Of a DNA stretch of 64,000 nt, positions 10,642-20,956 are shown one piece after another. A program made the position numbers and the translations under genes. The notes beneath the pieces are model-generated. The model was not told the origin of the DNA, searched no databases, and saw nothing but the letters and a program-made list of their open reading frames with translations. Source of the stretch: Agriotes lineatus (taxonomy: Eukaryota > Arthropoda > Insecta > Coleoptera > Elateridae); the NCBI GenBank assembly GCA_940337035.1, contig CALNHX010003622.1, positions 62,001 through 126,000 of the forward strand, written 5' to 3'. Each line of letters opens with the position of its first letter. Positions within the stretch are counted from its first letter, which is position 1.

Positions 10642-13036
10642 CAGAGCCATAACTAGGGGTTGGCACGTTGACGCCTGACAAGGGCGCAAGGCCTTCGGGG
10701 GCGTAAACTAAAAGAGTTATTAATTTTTCGCAAAATTCAATCACGGGCACCAGGACCGCAACTAGGCAAATTTTTATTGTAGGCAAGCCAACATTTTTGC
10801 GCCCCTCAGTACAAAAACGTTATATGTGACAAAAAATACTAATGATACTGTATGACTTCTACATTTATCTCCGGATATATGATGTAATATACTTATTCAA
10901 ACAAACAGGTAGATATTCAAAAATAAATCCAACATTTTGTATTAAAACATTTTGAAAATAAACAACTAAATGTTAAAATAAAAAAATTCAACACAAATAA
11001 AATGAGAACAGAAACCAAGATTAGAAAACACAAGATTAATTTAAAAAAAGTACATATTATTATGTAGTCAGTAGAATATTTTACAAATCCCTATATATAA
11101 ACATATGGTGTACCCAAGATCGGAACGCCACTGCGTCATTCATAGCATAAGAATAAGCATATGCATTTATCAGTGAACACGTGTCAAATCCCACTGGCTG
11201 TAATGTTTCCTTTTAATTTCCAAACTCATGTAATTCGCTTTACTAAGTGTTTCTGTATTATTAGCAGCATTAAGGTATTTTTTACCTATTTTGTAGAGAA
11301 TTTTGAAGACATCAACCATAATTCGATCTGGCGTTTTCTGTATTAAAGACATTGGCGAAGATATTAAAGACGTTGAAAACATTTTCCTTTGTAACTTTTT
11401 TATTTTAAAAATACAATTATTTTAATGAGACTAAGACCACCTATGTTGTGCGCTCAAAAGCTGGTAAAGACATATCAATATGTTAAAATAATACAATATA
11501 AACAAATAATTACATATTATTATGCAACGTTTCGCTCCTACTTTAAATGCGAATTAGTCCTAATAAAATATTATGGGCATTTAAAATTTCGCGTTTTACG
11601 TTACTTACGCTCCAGAGTGCCCACGGCCAGACATTCGTCGCGATGCACGAACGACACGACAGATCGTCCCGCACGCATTTTCCCTACCGCCTTGATGCCC
11701 AAGAGGGAGAGCAACCACGTATAAAAGCAAATTGTTCCGCCGAACTCGAAGAAAATTAATCCGAGAATTATTCCGCGAAATTATCCCGATTACCTGACCT
11801 GGCCCGCGGGGCTCAACTGGCGAGATCTCTGCAAACCCTCAGTTAGTTATTGGTAATTAAAGCAAAGTATAATTATTCAAGTTTGTTTACAATACCGCCA
11901 GCTGTCAATAATCTATTACTATGTTAGAGGTCTACAAACACTAGTAAAATTCCCTGTTGGTTCCAGCGACCACCATACCGTAAATCCCGGACAAGCACGC
12001 AGACAATTGAGGTTACCTACCTACACCATACCGAAGAGATGTATGCTAAAATAAAATTTACTTTGTACATACTTATGAATTATCTATTTAGTTATTTTCC
12101 AACTGTACTTAGTCGACAATAAATGTTATTTACGTTGAAATACGTTCTTTAAATCAGTGTAGGTATAAATATAAAGCGAACCTGGCCCAGTTAAAAAGCT
12201 ACCATTTATAAGGGCAAAATTAATGAATGCTAAACTACTATAAATAAACCAGGTAGAATTACAATTATGCGTAGTAACATGTGAATGTAGAATAAGGTTC
12301 TGTATTCGCAGCCCCACTGTCATACTGTTTTGTAATAATCGATATATTTAAAACGTGAAGCTTTTTCTATCGGCACGTAGTATAAGCCTGGCATCAGGCC
12401 AATTTCGATTATTCTTTTTCTTAATAAAAGCTACCATCGTATAAGGTCGCAGAAGTGTTTTAAATTGAACAAATTCTACCGGAAAAATAATCGTAGCGGA
12501 AAATATCATAGTAGTGGAACAAGTAAGCTCTCAAAATCGGTATGTGGTGTTCTGCTGATTGTTGCAATGGACCACTGTATCAGCAATGAGCCCAAAGCAG
12601 TGAATGTATATGTAATATCAGTGGACCCGCTTCAACAGTTGTTAAAAATTGAAGTTAGTTTGTCGCCACTGCTGTATCTACATTGTTTTAAAAATGGAAA
12701 CATTTTTATGATTAGAAAAAGGTCACCTATGCGGTGGGCTAAGAAGCTAATAATTTTAATTTTTTGATTGATTGATATAGGTGAGAACTATAAAGTAAAC
12801 GCTGTTACAATCTGGTAGACATATAACATTTCCTTTGCAAATTGAATAAGGCAATGTAATGTATCGACCAGATTGGGCGCAATTTGCGTTATTATCGTTA
12901 ATATTACAAAGTAATTTGTTTATTTGTTTTTAATTAGTACGAAAAAATTCTTTTTTTTTCAGTGCCATTTTGGCGCCCCTTGCCGCTTGCGCCTGTAGGC
13001 GGGGGCCTACTCGGCCTATACCTAGTTACGGCCCTG
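10642..13036. mobile_element. candidate DNA transposon remnant with CAG-GCC-TAACTAGG ends
   Basis: The left end reads CAGAGCCATAACTAGG and the right end is the inverted form CCTAGTTACGGCCCTG, so they match as terminal inverted repeats with two mismatches in 16. Both ends continue into GC-rich 'GGGCGCAAGGC/GGCGCC' text, as in a widespread insect terminal sequence. A second related motif (GACCGCAACTAGG) sits at about 10755, so nesting is possible. No transposase is recognised inside. A GC-rich stretch at about 11,590-11,830 and weak short ORFs are all that is seen in the interior. Confidence 0.35.
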
Positions 13037-13189
13037 ACGGGCACCAAGGTTGGTGCGACACAAATCTTTGGAGACTTGTTTTTTATCGTTGCTCTGCTAT
13101 ATTTTCTAGCCGAAGATCCTAAAAATTTAAGTCACATTTCTATCTATGCAAGAAAATAATAGCAAGTTCCTGCATCAAATATCACCTAC

Positions 13190-13860
13190 ATGACCCCGCT
13201 GTTAGATGGGAGTTGTTTTTGTTCTATCAAAAGACCAGTTGGAAAATTCTACAAGTTCGTAAAAAAAAATAAAGATGTAGTTCGCAAGGATATATTTCCA
13301 CGTCTTAATCAAGCATTGACAGACATTGATGAAAGAAACGCTAAAAAACATTCTAGATCTAAAGCCACGGGTACCTATATTTCCCTTGTGTAGAGAAACA
13401 TTTTTGAATAAACTGTCTAAAGACGCTATTACAAATGAAGAAGAGGAGCAAATGTTACACTTGCATTCCAAGAGATGTGTAACGATGCCAGATATGGAAA
13501 AGAAGGTTGATATGTAAAAGAAAGTAAACAAAACTAAATGTTCAACCCAAAAAGTGTCTTTCTTCAAAAACTCCTTCATCTGTAATTCGAATCGTCACAT
13601 GAGAAAAAACGGCACAAAAATGAAAGAGGCAGACCACATTCATAACCAGGAACATAACATTCAAAAATTAAACCAAAAAAAGAACAAAGCAAATGCGAAG
13701 ATGTTATCAGAAAATGAAACTGAACAGGCGTCAAAATATGGAAGAAAAAACTGTTGAACCACAGAAACACCATAGCTGAAAATTAAACGAGAGAACTAAA
13801 CAAAAATGAGGACGATGGGATCTGGAAGAAGTTTGTAAAGAAGAAGCCCCCTTAATCTCG
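13190..13860 (+). pseudogene. degenerate coding-like region, unknown product
   Basis: Several short overlapping frames with protein-like composition (charged, lysine-rich, few low-complexity runs) follow one another over ~650 bp: a frame with DIFPRLNQALTDIDERNAKK, one with RETFLNKLSKDAITNEEEEQ, and one with HNIQKLNQKKNKANAKMLSE. They look like pieces of one reading frame broken by shifts and stops. No domain is recognised; a mobile-element origin is likely but not shown. Confidence 0.25.
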
Positions 13861-13869
13861 CAATTCTAG

Positions 13870-14729
13870 TGATTTGGAAACAGAAAATAGATTCTTTTAT
13901 TACTCTTTTAATACATGAGAAGATGGATCAGAAGGATTGATACAGATCGATGGGAACAGTCATAATAAAAATGATACCAAGAAGTAACAAAAACTGAATA
14001 TGACAAAACAAGTCAAAAAGTAACAGATGAGGTTATGCGTGACACTAATTATCAGAAAAAAAACTTTTTATATGTGGAGCTTCAGACAGATTGCAGTATC
14101 TCCAATGGCTACATTTGATCATAATTGATGAGCCACTTGAAAATCACAAAAGCTTTCGCTTTCGTATAGGCTAAAAATGACACATACAAATGAAATTCTA
14201 AGCAAATATCAGCAGTCACTCATACTGCAATGTAGTTCTATGGTTTTAGACTTTAAATAATTTAAATCTGTAGTTATTCCATTGAGGAATTTATTATATA
14301 TTGTTTTCTTTTAATGGTTTCTTATGGTTATAAGGAATTTATAATACTAGTTAAAACAAACGCTTACTTTTTAAGCAAAAACATTAATTTTGCGAGCAAA
14401 TTTATAAATTTTATCAATTTTCTGCTTTTTCTCAGTTGACCCCATTACCTTCATTTTCTAGTATTTTTCAAGTCTGTCGACTCTTTATTGAAGTTTTTTC
14501 TCTTAAATGTAAAAATATAGGAAGGTATTCAAAATTTCTAAATGCTCCCTAGGGTCTAAAAACTTGCAAAACATTTTTGTTATATTTTTAAAGTGCAACG
14601 TGTCTTCATAATAATGATAACTTGGTGAAAAATTTTATCGAGTCACTCCGCTTTACTGTACCTATTTTTATACTTTATACTTTAATGGCGGAGGGCTGGG
14701 TGCGCAAAATGTATACTCGCTAAAAGCGC
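13870..14729. other. AT-rich non-coding flank of the foldback element
   Basis: No gene or repeat recognised. This is the sequence into which the 9-kb foldback element inserted on its left side. Confidence 0.4.
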
Positions 14730-14738
14730 ATTACTGAT
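14730..14738 (+). repeat. 9-bp target-site duplication, left
   Basis: ATTACTGAT stands directly before the ACCGGTGTG terminus. The identical 9 bases follow the opposite terminus at 23772-23780. A perfect 9-bp direct repeat around an inverted-terminus element is the signature of Mutator-like and Foldback transposition. Confidence 0.85.
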
Positions 14739-14923
14739 ACCGGTGTGAAGATGACAGCCAGAAGGTAGCAGCCAAAAGTGACGAACATTGCCGAAGAGTT
14801 CATAGATATACAAAAAATTATAGAGAAAGAAACTAACACCACGTTCAACTCAATTAAGGAATTTGCGAACCGAATAAAGCTTTTTAGGTGCTACACATGA
14901 GAAATGCCGGCGCATAAAAAGAT

Positions 14924-16664
14924 ACTTCACATATCGGGCAAAATAAATAATAATTTTTCAGCTCGAATGCTACACATAGACCCCGAAAGAAACTTTTCTA
15001 AAAACCTGCCCTCTATATACCGAACAAATGGGCCCAAACCGAATTTAATTGCCGTACTCCACATAGCGGGTAAACTACACCCGCCTAAATAAAATTAGAA
15101 TTTTGCTGCTCGGATACTACACATAGAACTCGAACAAAACTTTGCTAAAAACATACCCTATATATACCGAATAAAAGGGCCTAAACAGATTTTAGTTGCC
15201 GTACTCCACATGGCGGGTAAACCACCCCCGCCTAAATAAAATTAGAATTTTGCAGCTCGGATACTACACATAGAACTCGAACGAAACTTTACTAAAAATA
15301 TACCCTATATATACCGAATAAAAGGGCCCAAACAGATTTTAGTTGCCGTACTCCAAATAGCGGGTAAACCACCCCCGCCTAAATAAAATTAGAATTTTGC
15401 AACTCGGATACTACACATAGAACTCGAACGAAACTTTGCTAAAAACATACCCTATATATACCGAATAAAAGGGCCCAAACAGATTTTAGTTGCCCTACTC
15501 CACATAGCGGGTAAACCACCCCCGCCTAAATAAAATTAGAATTTTGCAGCTCGGATACTACGCATAGAACTCGAACGAAACTTTGCTAAAAACATACCCT
15601 ATATATACCGAATAAAAGGGCCCAAACAGATTTTAGTTGCCGTACTCCACATAGCGGGTAAACCACCCCCGCCTAAATAAAATTAGAATTTTGCAGCTCG
15701 GATACTACGCATAGAACTCGAACGAAACTTTGCTAAAAACATACCCTATATATACCGAATAAAAGGGCCCAAACAGATTTTAGTTGCCGTACTCCACATA
15801 GCGGGTAAACCACCCCCGCCTAAATAAAATTAGAATTTTGCAGCTCGGATACTACGCATAGAACTCGAACGAAACTTTGCTAAAAACATACCCTATATAT
15901 ACCGAATAAAAGGGCCCAAACAGATTTTAGTTGCCGTACTCCACATAGCGGGTAAACCACCCCCGCCTAAATAAAATTAGAATTTTGCAGCTCGAATACT
16001 GCAAATAGAACTCGAACAAAACTTTGCTAAAAACATACCCTATATATACCGAATAAAAGGGCCCAAACAGATTTTAGTTGCCGTACTCCACATAGCGGGT
16101 AAACCACCCCCGCCTAAATAAAATTAGAATTTTGCTGCTCGGATACTACACATAGAACTCGAACAAAACTTTGCTAAAAACATACCCTATATATACCGAA
16201 TAAAAGGGCCTAAACAGATTTTAGTTGCCGTACTCCACATAGCGGGTAAACCACCCCGCCTAAATAAAATTAGAATTTTGCAGCTCGAATACTGCACATA
16301 GAACTCGAACAAAACTTTGCTAAAAACATACCCTATATATACCGAATAAAAGGGCCCAAACAGATTTTAGTTGCCGTACTCCACATAGCGGGTAAACCAC
16401 CCCCGCCTAAATAAAATTAGAATTTTGCAGCTCGGATACTACGCATAGAACTCGAACGAAACTTTGCTAAAAACATACCCTATATATACCGAATAAAAGG
16501 GCCCAAACAGATTTTAGTTGCCCTACTCCACATAGCGGGTAAACCACCCCCGCCTAAATAAAATTAGAATTTTGCAGCTCGGATACTACACATAGAACTC
16601 GAACGAAACGTCGCTAAAAACATACCCTATATATACCGAATAAAAATTTTTGTTGCCGTGGGCG
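14924..16664 (+). repeat. 147-bp satellite array, left arm (about 12 monomers)
   Basis: The block TAGTTGCCGTACTCCACATA recurs with starts at about 15048, 15194, 15341, 15488, 15635, 15782, 15929, 16076, 16223, 16369, 16516 and 16663, a period of 147 bp with two 146-bp steps. The first monomer is the most diverged and the last is cut short. Each monomer contains GCGGGTAAACCACCCCCGCC, a CG-rich inverted-repeat segment, and a TATATATACCGAATAAAAGG segment. Confidence 0.95.
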
Positions 16665-16919
16665 AAATAAATGGAATAATTATATGATTTATTTAGTAAT
16701 TGTATAGAAGCTGTCCAATTTTTTATTGGTTTTTGACAGTTATGGTAAAATAAAAATGCACAACTAGCCGACCTCATTGAATTTTGTCTTATATATGTCT
16801 CTTTCTTTTTTAAGTTGGTAGTTTATTATTTGTTTAGTCCATCTTATGTTTGTTATAATTAACTATGTGCCCCCTATCGGGAAAACCACATATACTTAAA
16901 TACATTTTGTTATTCTACA
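16665..16919. other. inner edge of the left arm, non-coding
   Basis: AT-rich unique sequence between the array and the first possible coding start of the cargo. Nothing else is recognised. Confidence 0.4.
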
Positions 16920-16988
16920 ATGGAATATGATATATGCAAAGCGGACGAGCTTAATGCAGTTGCAGAATTAATCTTAAGTCAATTATGA
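16920..16988 (+). CDS. possible N-terminal start of a disrupted cargo gene
   Basis: A 22-codon frame begins with ATG 255 bp inside the left arm (MEYDICKADELNAVAELILS, then QL and a stop). Its composition is protein-like. It is broken where the BEL-type LTR text begins, so it may be the first exon of a gene split by the BEL insertion, whose other end could be the protease fragment at 18317-18599. This link is an inference from position only. Confidence 0.2.
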   Translation: MEYDICKADELNAVAELILSQL

Positions 16989-17049
16989 AAATATTCACGG
17001 CCAGTCTTATAAAGACCACTGTTTTTTTGTATGATTAACTTGAAAAGAG

Positions 17050-17834
17050 GCTTCCACGAATGGGGCCCCCAGTTAATCCGCTGCGAATTCCGGTTCAATG
17101 GGATTGCCGGGAACTGCCACTTAATAACCCTTGACTTGGGTTCAGTTATTTGTTGGAGTGAAACAAGACTTAACAAACACGAGTATATTGAGTAACAACG
17201 ATTACAAACGTCACTGATGGACCGATGGTTTTTTACAATAGCTTCAACTGTTGTGACACGCTTGGATTGGCCACGCGAAAATAGGGAATTGCGCGTAACC
17301 GTCACACAAAACAACCTGGAAACGTCTTTACTAGGGAGCTAGACCGACCGCAAACCCGCACAAAGCATAGCTGAACTTGCTTACTCGAAATTCTGAATCT
17401 AACTGAAGCTGAATTGACAATGAGCTGAACTCGCAAATTCAACAAGGAGGGGAAGGCTCAAACACTATTGGCTGAGGCGATCTTGCGTAGCCAATCGGAG
17501 CGTCGCACGTTGTTTAGGAATAAATGCTTATTTTAAGAAATCTTAATGCTAAGCTCTCTCAATGAGGCATTGTATTGAACGAAATCCATAAACATATGAG
17601 TCCCAAATACGCTAAGTCGGCTTAAGTCATATTAGAAAGTGTATCCATCCGCTTAAAAGCCATTAAGGGAAGCTTACAAATTCCTTTCCAATATTAACAG
17701 AGGCAAACAAATACGGCAAGATGCAAATTTGACTTTACCACGACCTTTGAATGACATAGAACAGTTATGACTTGAATTACATGAATAATTATAAGCAAAA
17801 AGGTTTTGATGCACGCATCTGTGTGAATCAAACA
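17050..17834 (-). mobile_element. BEL/Pao 3' LTR, approximate
   Basis: On the minus strand, 225 bp after the BEL stop codon, a purine-rich tract (CTTCGGGGGCGGCA) is followed by TGTTTGATTC, the expected 3' LTR start at 17834. The following ~800 bp are non-coding, with CCAAT-like boxes (GATTGGCT, GCCAATAG). The LTR's downstream end is not fixed; candidates lie between 16980 and 17130. No second LTR and no internal genes other than the C-terminal piece remain. Confidence 0.45.
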
Positions 17835-18059
17835 TGCCGCCCCCGAAGTGCCGACTATGGCACGACGTGATTAAATCCCAAAATTAAACTGAAATCTAAA
17901 ACTACCAAATAATCAAATGCATAACAAGAACTAATGACAGATGATAATCCAAGAGCCTTACAGATAACCTACAACTAGCATGAATACAAGCAAAGAAGCA
18001 ACTAAACCTAGCAAAATGTTCAATCAACGAAAACTACCAACTAAGAGCAAAAACAATGT

Positions 18060-18316
18060 TTATTGCCCTTGATCGCAATGATCGTCTTTAGGTAGGATGT
18101 ACACTTTACGCACCGAGCGTTTCAGGAGATTCCCTCGGGAATCGCGCACCTGCACCACACGCACAACACCATCCGCTCCTGGATATGTGGCCGAGATGAT
18201 TGCCAGTGGCCAACGGTTGCTTGGAGATGCCTCGTCGTGGACGAGTACCACGTCGCCCACCTGGGGGGCTAGAGACGTGCTGGAGGACTTCCACTTAGGC
18301 CGGCGCTGCAGGAGGT
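18060..18316 (-). pseudogene. BEL/Pao polyprotein C-terminus (DUF5641-type)
   Basis: The minus-strand frame ends a BEL/Pao pol polyprotein: LLQRRPKWKSSSTSLAPQVG, then GDVVLVHDEASPSNRWPLA, VVRVVQVRDSRGNLLKRSVR and KVYILPKDD. The order 'LQ-R-KW', 'GD-V-V-D', 'W-LA-I----PG-DG-VR-V-VR' and 'R-V-KL--LP' is that of the ~90-residue domain downstream of the integrase in these retrotransposons. Reading stays open to the stop at 18060. Everything upstream (protease, RT, RNase H, integrase core) is missing: similarity stops at about 18316, where unrelated protease-like sequence on the other strand begins. Confidence 0.85.
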
Positions 18317-18599
18317 GAATGAAAATATAACACAACGATATGAATATTGGACACCTGTCGTACAAAAACATATAATTCAAAAAGACGCTCATAATTGCGG
18401 TGTATTTATTCTGTATTTCTTCCACAATATCGTCATGGAAAAGCCGCTTACTATATCTGAAAACATAAACGTTTGGAGAAAATATTTAAAGGGATTTCTT
18501 TTACAAAAGGCATCTACTATGAGCAATAAGTGTTTGTTTTGTGGAGAAGGTCAGAAGCAGCTGTTATGTACAGGAGGCTCACGAAAGTGTCTAATTTGA
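18317..18599 (+). CDS. Ulp1/C48-like cysteine protease, C-terminal fragment
   Basis: The frame contains QKDAHNCGVFILYFFHNIV, which corresponds to the catalytic glutamine-to-cysteine block of Ulp1-type SUMO proteases (Q-D--NCGVFV). Twenty-odd residues later comes a cysteine-containing tail (NKCLFCGEGQ, LLCTGG, KCLI) reminiscent of a small zinc-binding end. Only the C-terminal ~90 residues are present; the histidine and aspartate of the triad would lie upstream and are lost at the junction with the BEL remnant. Proteases of this type are carried by some MULE, Zisupton-like and other DNA transposons. Within the foldback element it may be a native cargo gene, but capture cannot be ruled out. Stops follow at 18597. 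Confidence 0.5.
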
Positions 18600-18724
18600 C
18601 ATTTTGAGGTTAAACATGCAATGTTGCCAGTCCTTTCATACTTTGTTTGCCACTAGGCATAATATGTATGGACATCGACGTCATGGATATCTATCTGTCA
18701 ACAAATTGTAGTACTAAAGTAAAT

Positions 18725-19017
18725 ATGCCAAAAGTCATTAAAGGTGACACAAAACTACAAATTACAAAGGCTTACAGGCATTATAAAGCCGACAGGCCCG
18801 ATCTCAGTGAAACTGAAATCTTTGCCCGGCTTATAGTGACTTTTGGGATGCAAGTATTTATGCATAAAACTTAATTGTTGCTTTAATTTTCGGCTTTGTA
18901 CTGTTTTAGATATCTGAAAGAACTATTAGAAATATTATGGGGCGGAACAATTTTGAAATTAAACCTTTTGGCCCACGACCTAAAAATGATACATACTATT
19001 TGCAACATACGCACTGA
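18725..19017 (+). CDS. small spliced gene, helix-turn-helix-like, unknown role
   Basis: Exon 1 (18725-18853) starts at ATG and reads MPKVIKGDTKLQITKAYRHY, then KADRPDLSETEIFARLIVTF, GMQ. It is followed by GTATTT and, 56 bp later, TTTTAG (intron 18854-18909). Exon 2 starts in phase (ISERTIRNIMGRNNFEIKPF, GPRPK) and stays open to a TGA at 19017. The pattern of a helix followed by SERTIRNIM suggests a DNA-binding helix-turn-helix of the kind found at the N-terminus of transposon proteins. The last codons overlap the start of the mariner sequence, so the original 3' part was probably replaced by that insertion. No family is assigned. Splicing is predicted from consensus sites and frame continuity only. 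Confidence 0.45.
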
Positions 19018-19776
19018 AGAAGTAGTTAACAATGCGAGACAAATTGTGCAAGAACAACCACACGTATCTGTTCGCCATTTAGGACAGCAATTAAATGTTT
19101 CATATTCAACATCTCATAAGATATTAAGAAGCAATTTGCATTATTTTCCTTACCGGTTGCAAGTTAATCAGAAACTGCTGCCAAACGATGCTCCGGTCAG
19201 ATTGGAATTTTGTAACTGGTTTATCAATAATTTAGGAAATAACGATAATGCGTTTGAGACAACTTTCTTTTCTAATGAGGCATACTTCTATTTATCTGGC
19301 TATATTAATTCACAAAGTATGAGGATGTGGAGCGCTGAGAATCCCAATTTTTATGTTGAAGAACCGCTTCACCCACAAAAACTCGGGGTTTGGGCTGCAA
19401 TTAGTAAAAGAAAAGTTATAGGTCCTATATTTTTGGAAGGTAATTGAGTGCAGCAAAACGATTAAATTTTATTTTAATAGTTCAAATTTTAGGTTTTCTA
19501 AATGCACAACCATTTCATACTGAAATTTTGTCGCCGTTTTTTGAAGAGTTACGTGACAATGAATTACAAAAGGGTTACGTACTTTCAATAAGATGGGTCA
19601 TAAATTTACTTGGAGAGTTTTACAAAAACAGAGTTATTAGTCAAAACATGTCTACAGTGTGGCCCCCGAGGTCTTGTAACTTAACTCCCTGTGATTTTCT
19701 TCTGTGGCCATATTTAAAAAATATCCATTCTTCAACATCCACTGGACAATATTCAGCAGCTTTAACAAAGAAGTAA
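18998..19776 (+). pseudogene. Tc1/mariner-type transposase pseudogene
   Basis: Blocks of an insect mariner/Tc3-like transposase occur in order: RTEEVVNNARQIVQEQPHVS, VRHLGQQLNVSYSTSHKIL, LRLEFCNWF-like, FFSNEAYFYLSGY, MWSAENPNFYVEEPLHPQKL and, after a stop at 19445, WPPRSCNLTPCDFLLWPYLK. The first catalytic aspartate is changed (FSNEA instead of FSDEA), the third is also asparagine (CNLTP instead of CDLTP), and the middle DG motif survives only in another frame near 19590. The copy is therefore inactivated by point changes, a stop and frameshifts. The N-terminal helix-turn-helix half before RTEEV is missing. It lies inside the foldback element. Confidence 0.8.
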
Positions 19777-19820
19777 TGGAAAAAATGAATAAATCAATAA
19801 TAATGGCGTAATATTAAGAT

Positions 19821-20422
19821 TTGAGAATAGAACGAGTTAAGGAGTTTACTTTCTTAGGAACATTAATCTCTGAAAACTTAAATTACACACAAGGAATGAA
19901 ATCAAGGTTAATAAAAGCATCGAGATGTCCGGGCGCGTTAAATAGTATAATGTCCTTAAGACAAATGTCGCGAAATGCAAAACTAGGACTTATAAGACAG
20001 TAATTCGACCCACGGCTACGTACGCATGTGAAACATGGAAGATGAATGTGGCAGACCAAGATACGATAAGTAGGTGGGAGAGAAAAATGCTGAGAAAAAT
20101 ATTTGGAGGGACTCGGACGGATGATGGTTGGAGAAGACTTACAAACGAAGAGGTACAAAAGAAGTATGGAGAGCCAAATATAGTAGACTTCATTAAAGCC
20201 CAAAGGTTAAGATGGTTTGGGCATATATGGAGAATGCCAGATGGGACAGCTACTAAGATAGTATTGGAAGGCAGAGCGCAAGAAACTAGAAGAAGAGGGC
20301 GACCAACGAATAGGTGGAAGGGGGCAGTAATGGAAGACATAGCAAGGAAAGGAATAGAAGACTGGAGAAATAAAATCATGAATAAGGAACAATGGAGACA
20401 GATTGTTATGCAATGGGCGTAA
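19821..20422 (+). pseudogene. endonuclease/RT LINE, C-terminal end
   Basis: Two frames separated by one stop/frameshift near 20001 give the post-palm region of an insect LINE: VKEFTFLGTLISENLNYTQG, then ISRWERKMLRKIFGGTRTDD, PNIVDFIKAQRLRWFGHIWR and RRRGRPTNRWKGAVMEDIAR, ending EQWRQIVMQWA and a stop. The YLG-like block, W-RK-LRKIFG, QRLRW-GH and RGRP--RW motifs are diagnostic. An A-rich 3' end follows. This is a 5'-truncated copy lacking endonuclease and RT palm; it forms the last cargo before the right arm. Confidence 0.85.
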
Positions 20423-20956
20423 AAGCTTTATTTATACTGAAAAAATACATAAATTGTAATATTTAAATATTTTTGTATACAATTTATAATTACAATAAAA
20501 AAAACGACTTATATACCATTATTCCTACTCAACAAAGTATGAAACGTATTCAGAATCAGCAATTTGTCTTTCATGAAATTTATCTTAACCAACAATAAAA
20601 GTGGCACAAAATCCAAAACCAAATCTGGCAACCACGTTTTGTACATTAACATAAAATTATCATTTTGTATAAAATGAGCATGAACTTTTGTTAATGACTG
20701 ACAGCATATTTACAGGGTGAAATTCATCACCCTAACATGGCCTCCTATCTGGCAAATAACTATTGAACGGTTTATACCAGTACACAATAATAACATTTAT
20801 TATATTAAGGTATATTATCTTCAGAACACCTCTAATGTTAGTAAACTTCTCATTTAAGTAGTTATTTCCTGCTGCAAACTTTCTCTAGTCTCCCAGATGT
20901 AGTATTATAATTACTAATTTATTAAACTGGGAACGCCTTTTCTGATTTGCAAAGTG
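20423..20956. other. LINE 3' end and non-coding spacer
   Basis: AT-rich sequence with A runs directly after the LINE stop, then unique text up to the right satellite arm. No gene recognised. Confidence 0.4.

Noticed and set aside
14924..16664. Regular repeats resembling a CRISPR array
   Set aside because: The whole 147-bp period is repeated with no unique spacers; this is a satellite array in a eukaryotic genome.
18097..18318. Plus-strand frames over the BEL remnant
   Set aside because: Antisense shadow of the BEL/Pao C-terminus on the minus strand.
19883..20413. Minus-strand frames over the LINE tail
   Set aside because: Antisense shadows of the LINE coding sequence at 19821-20422.
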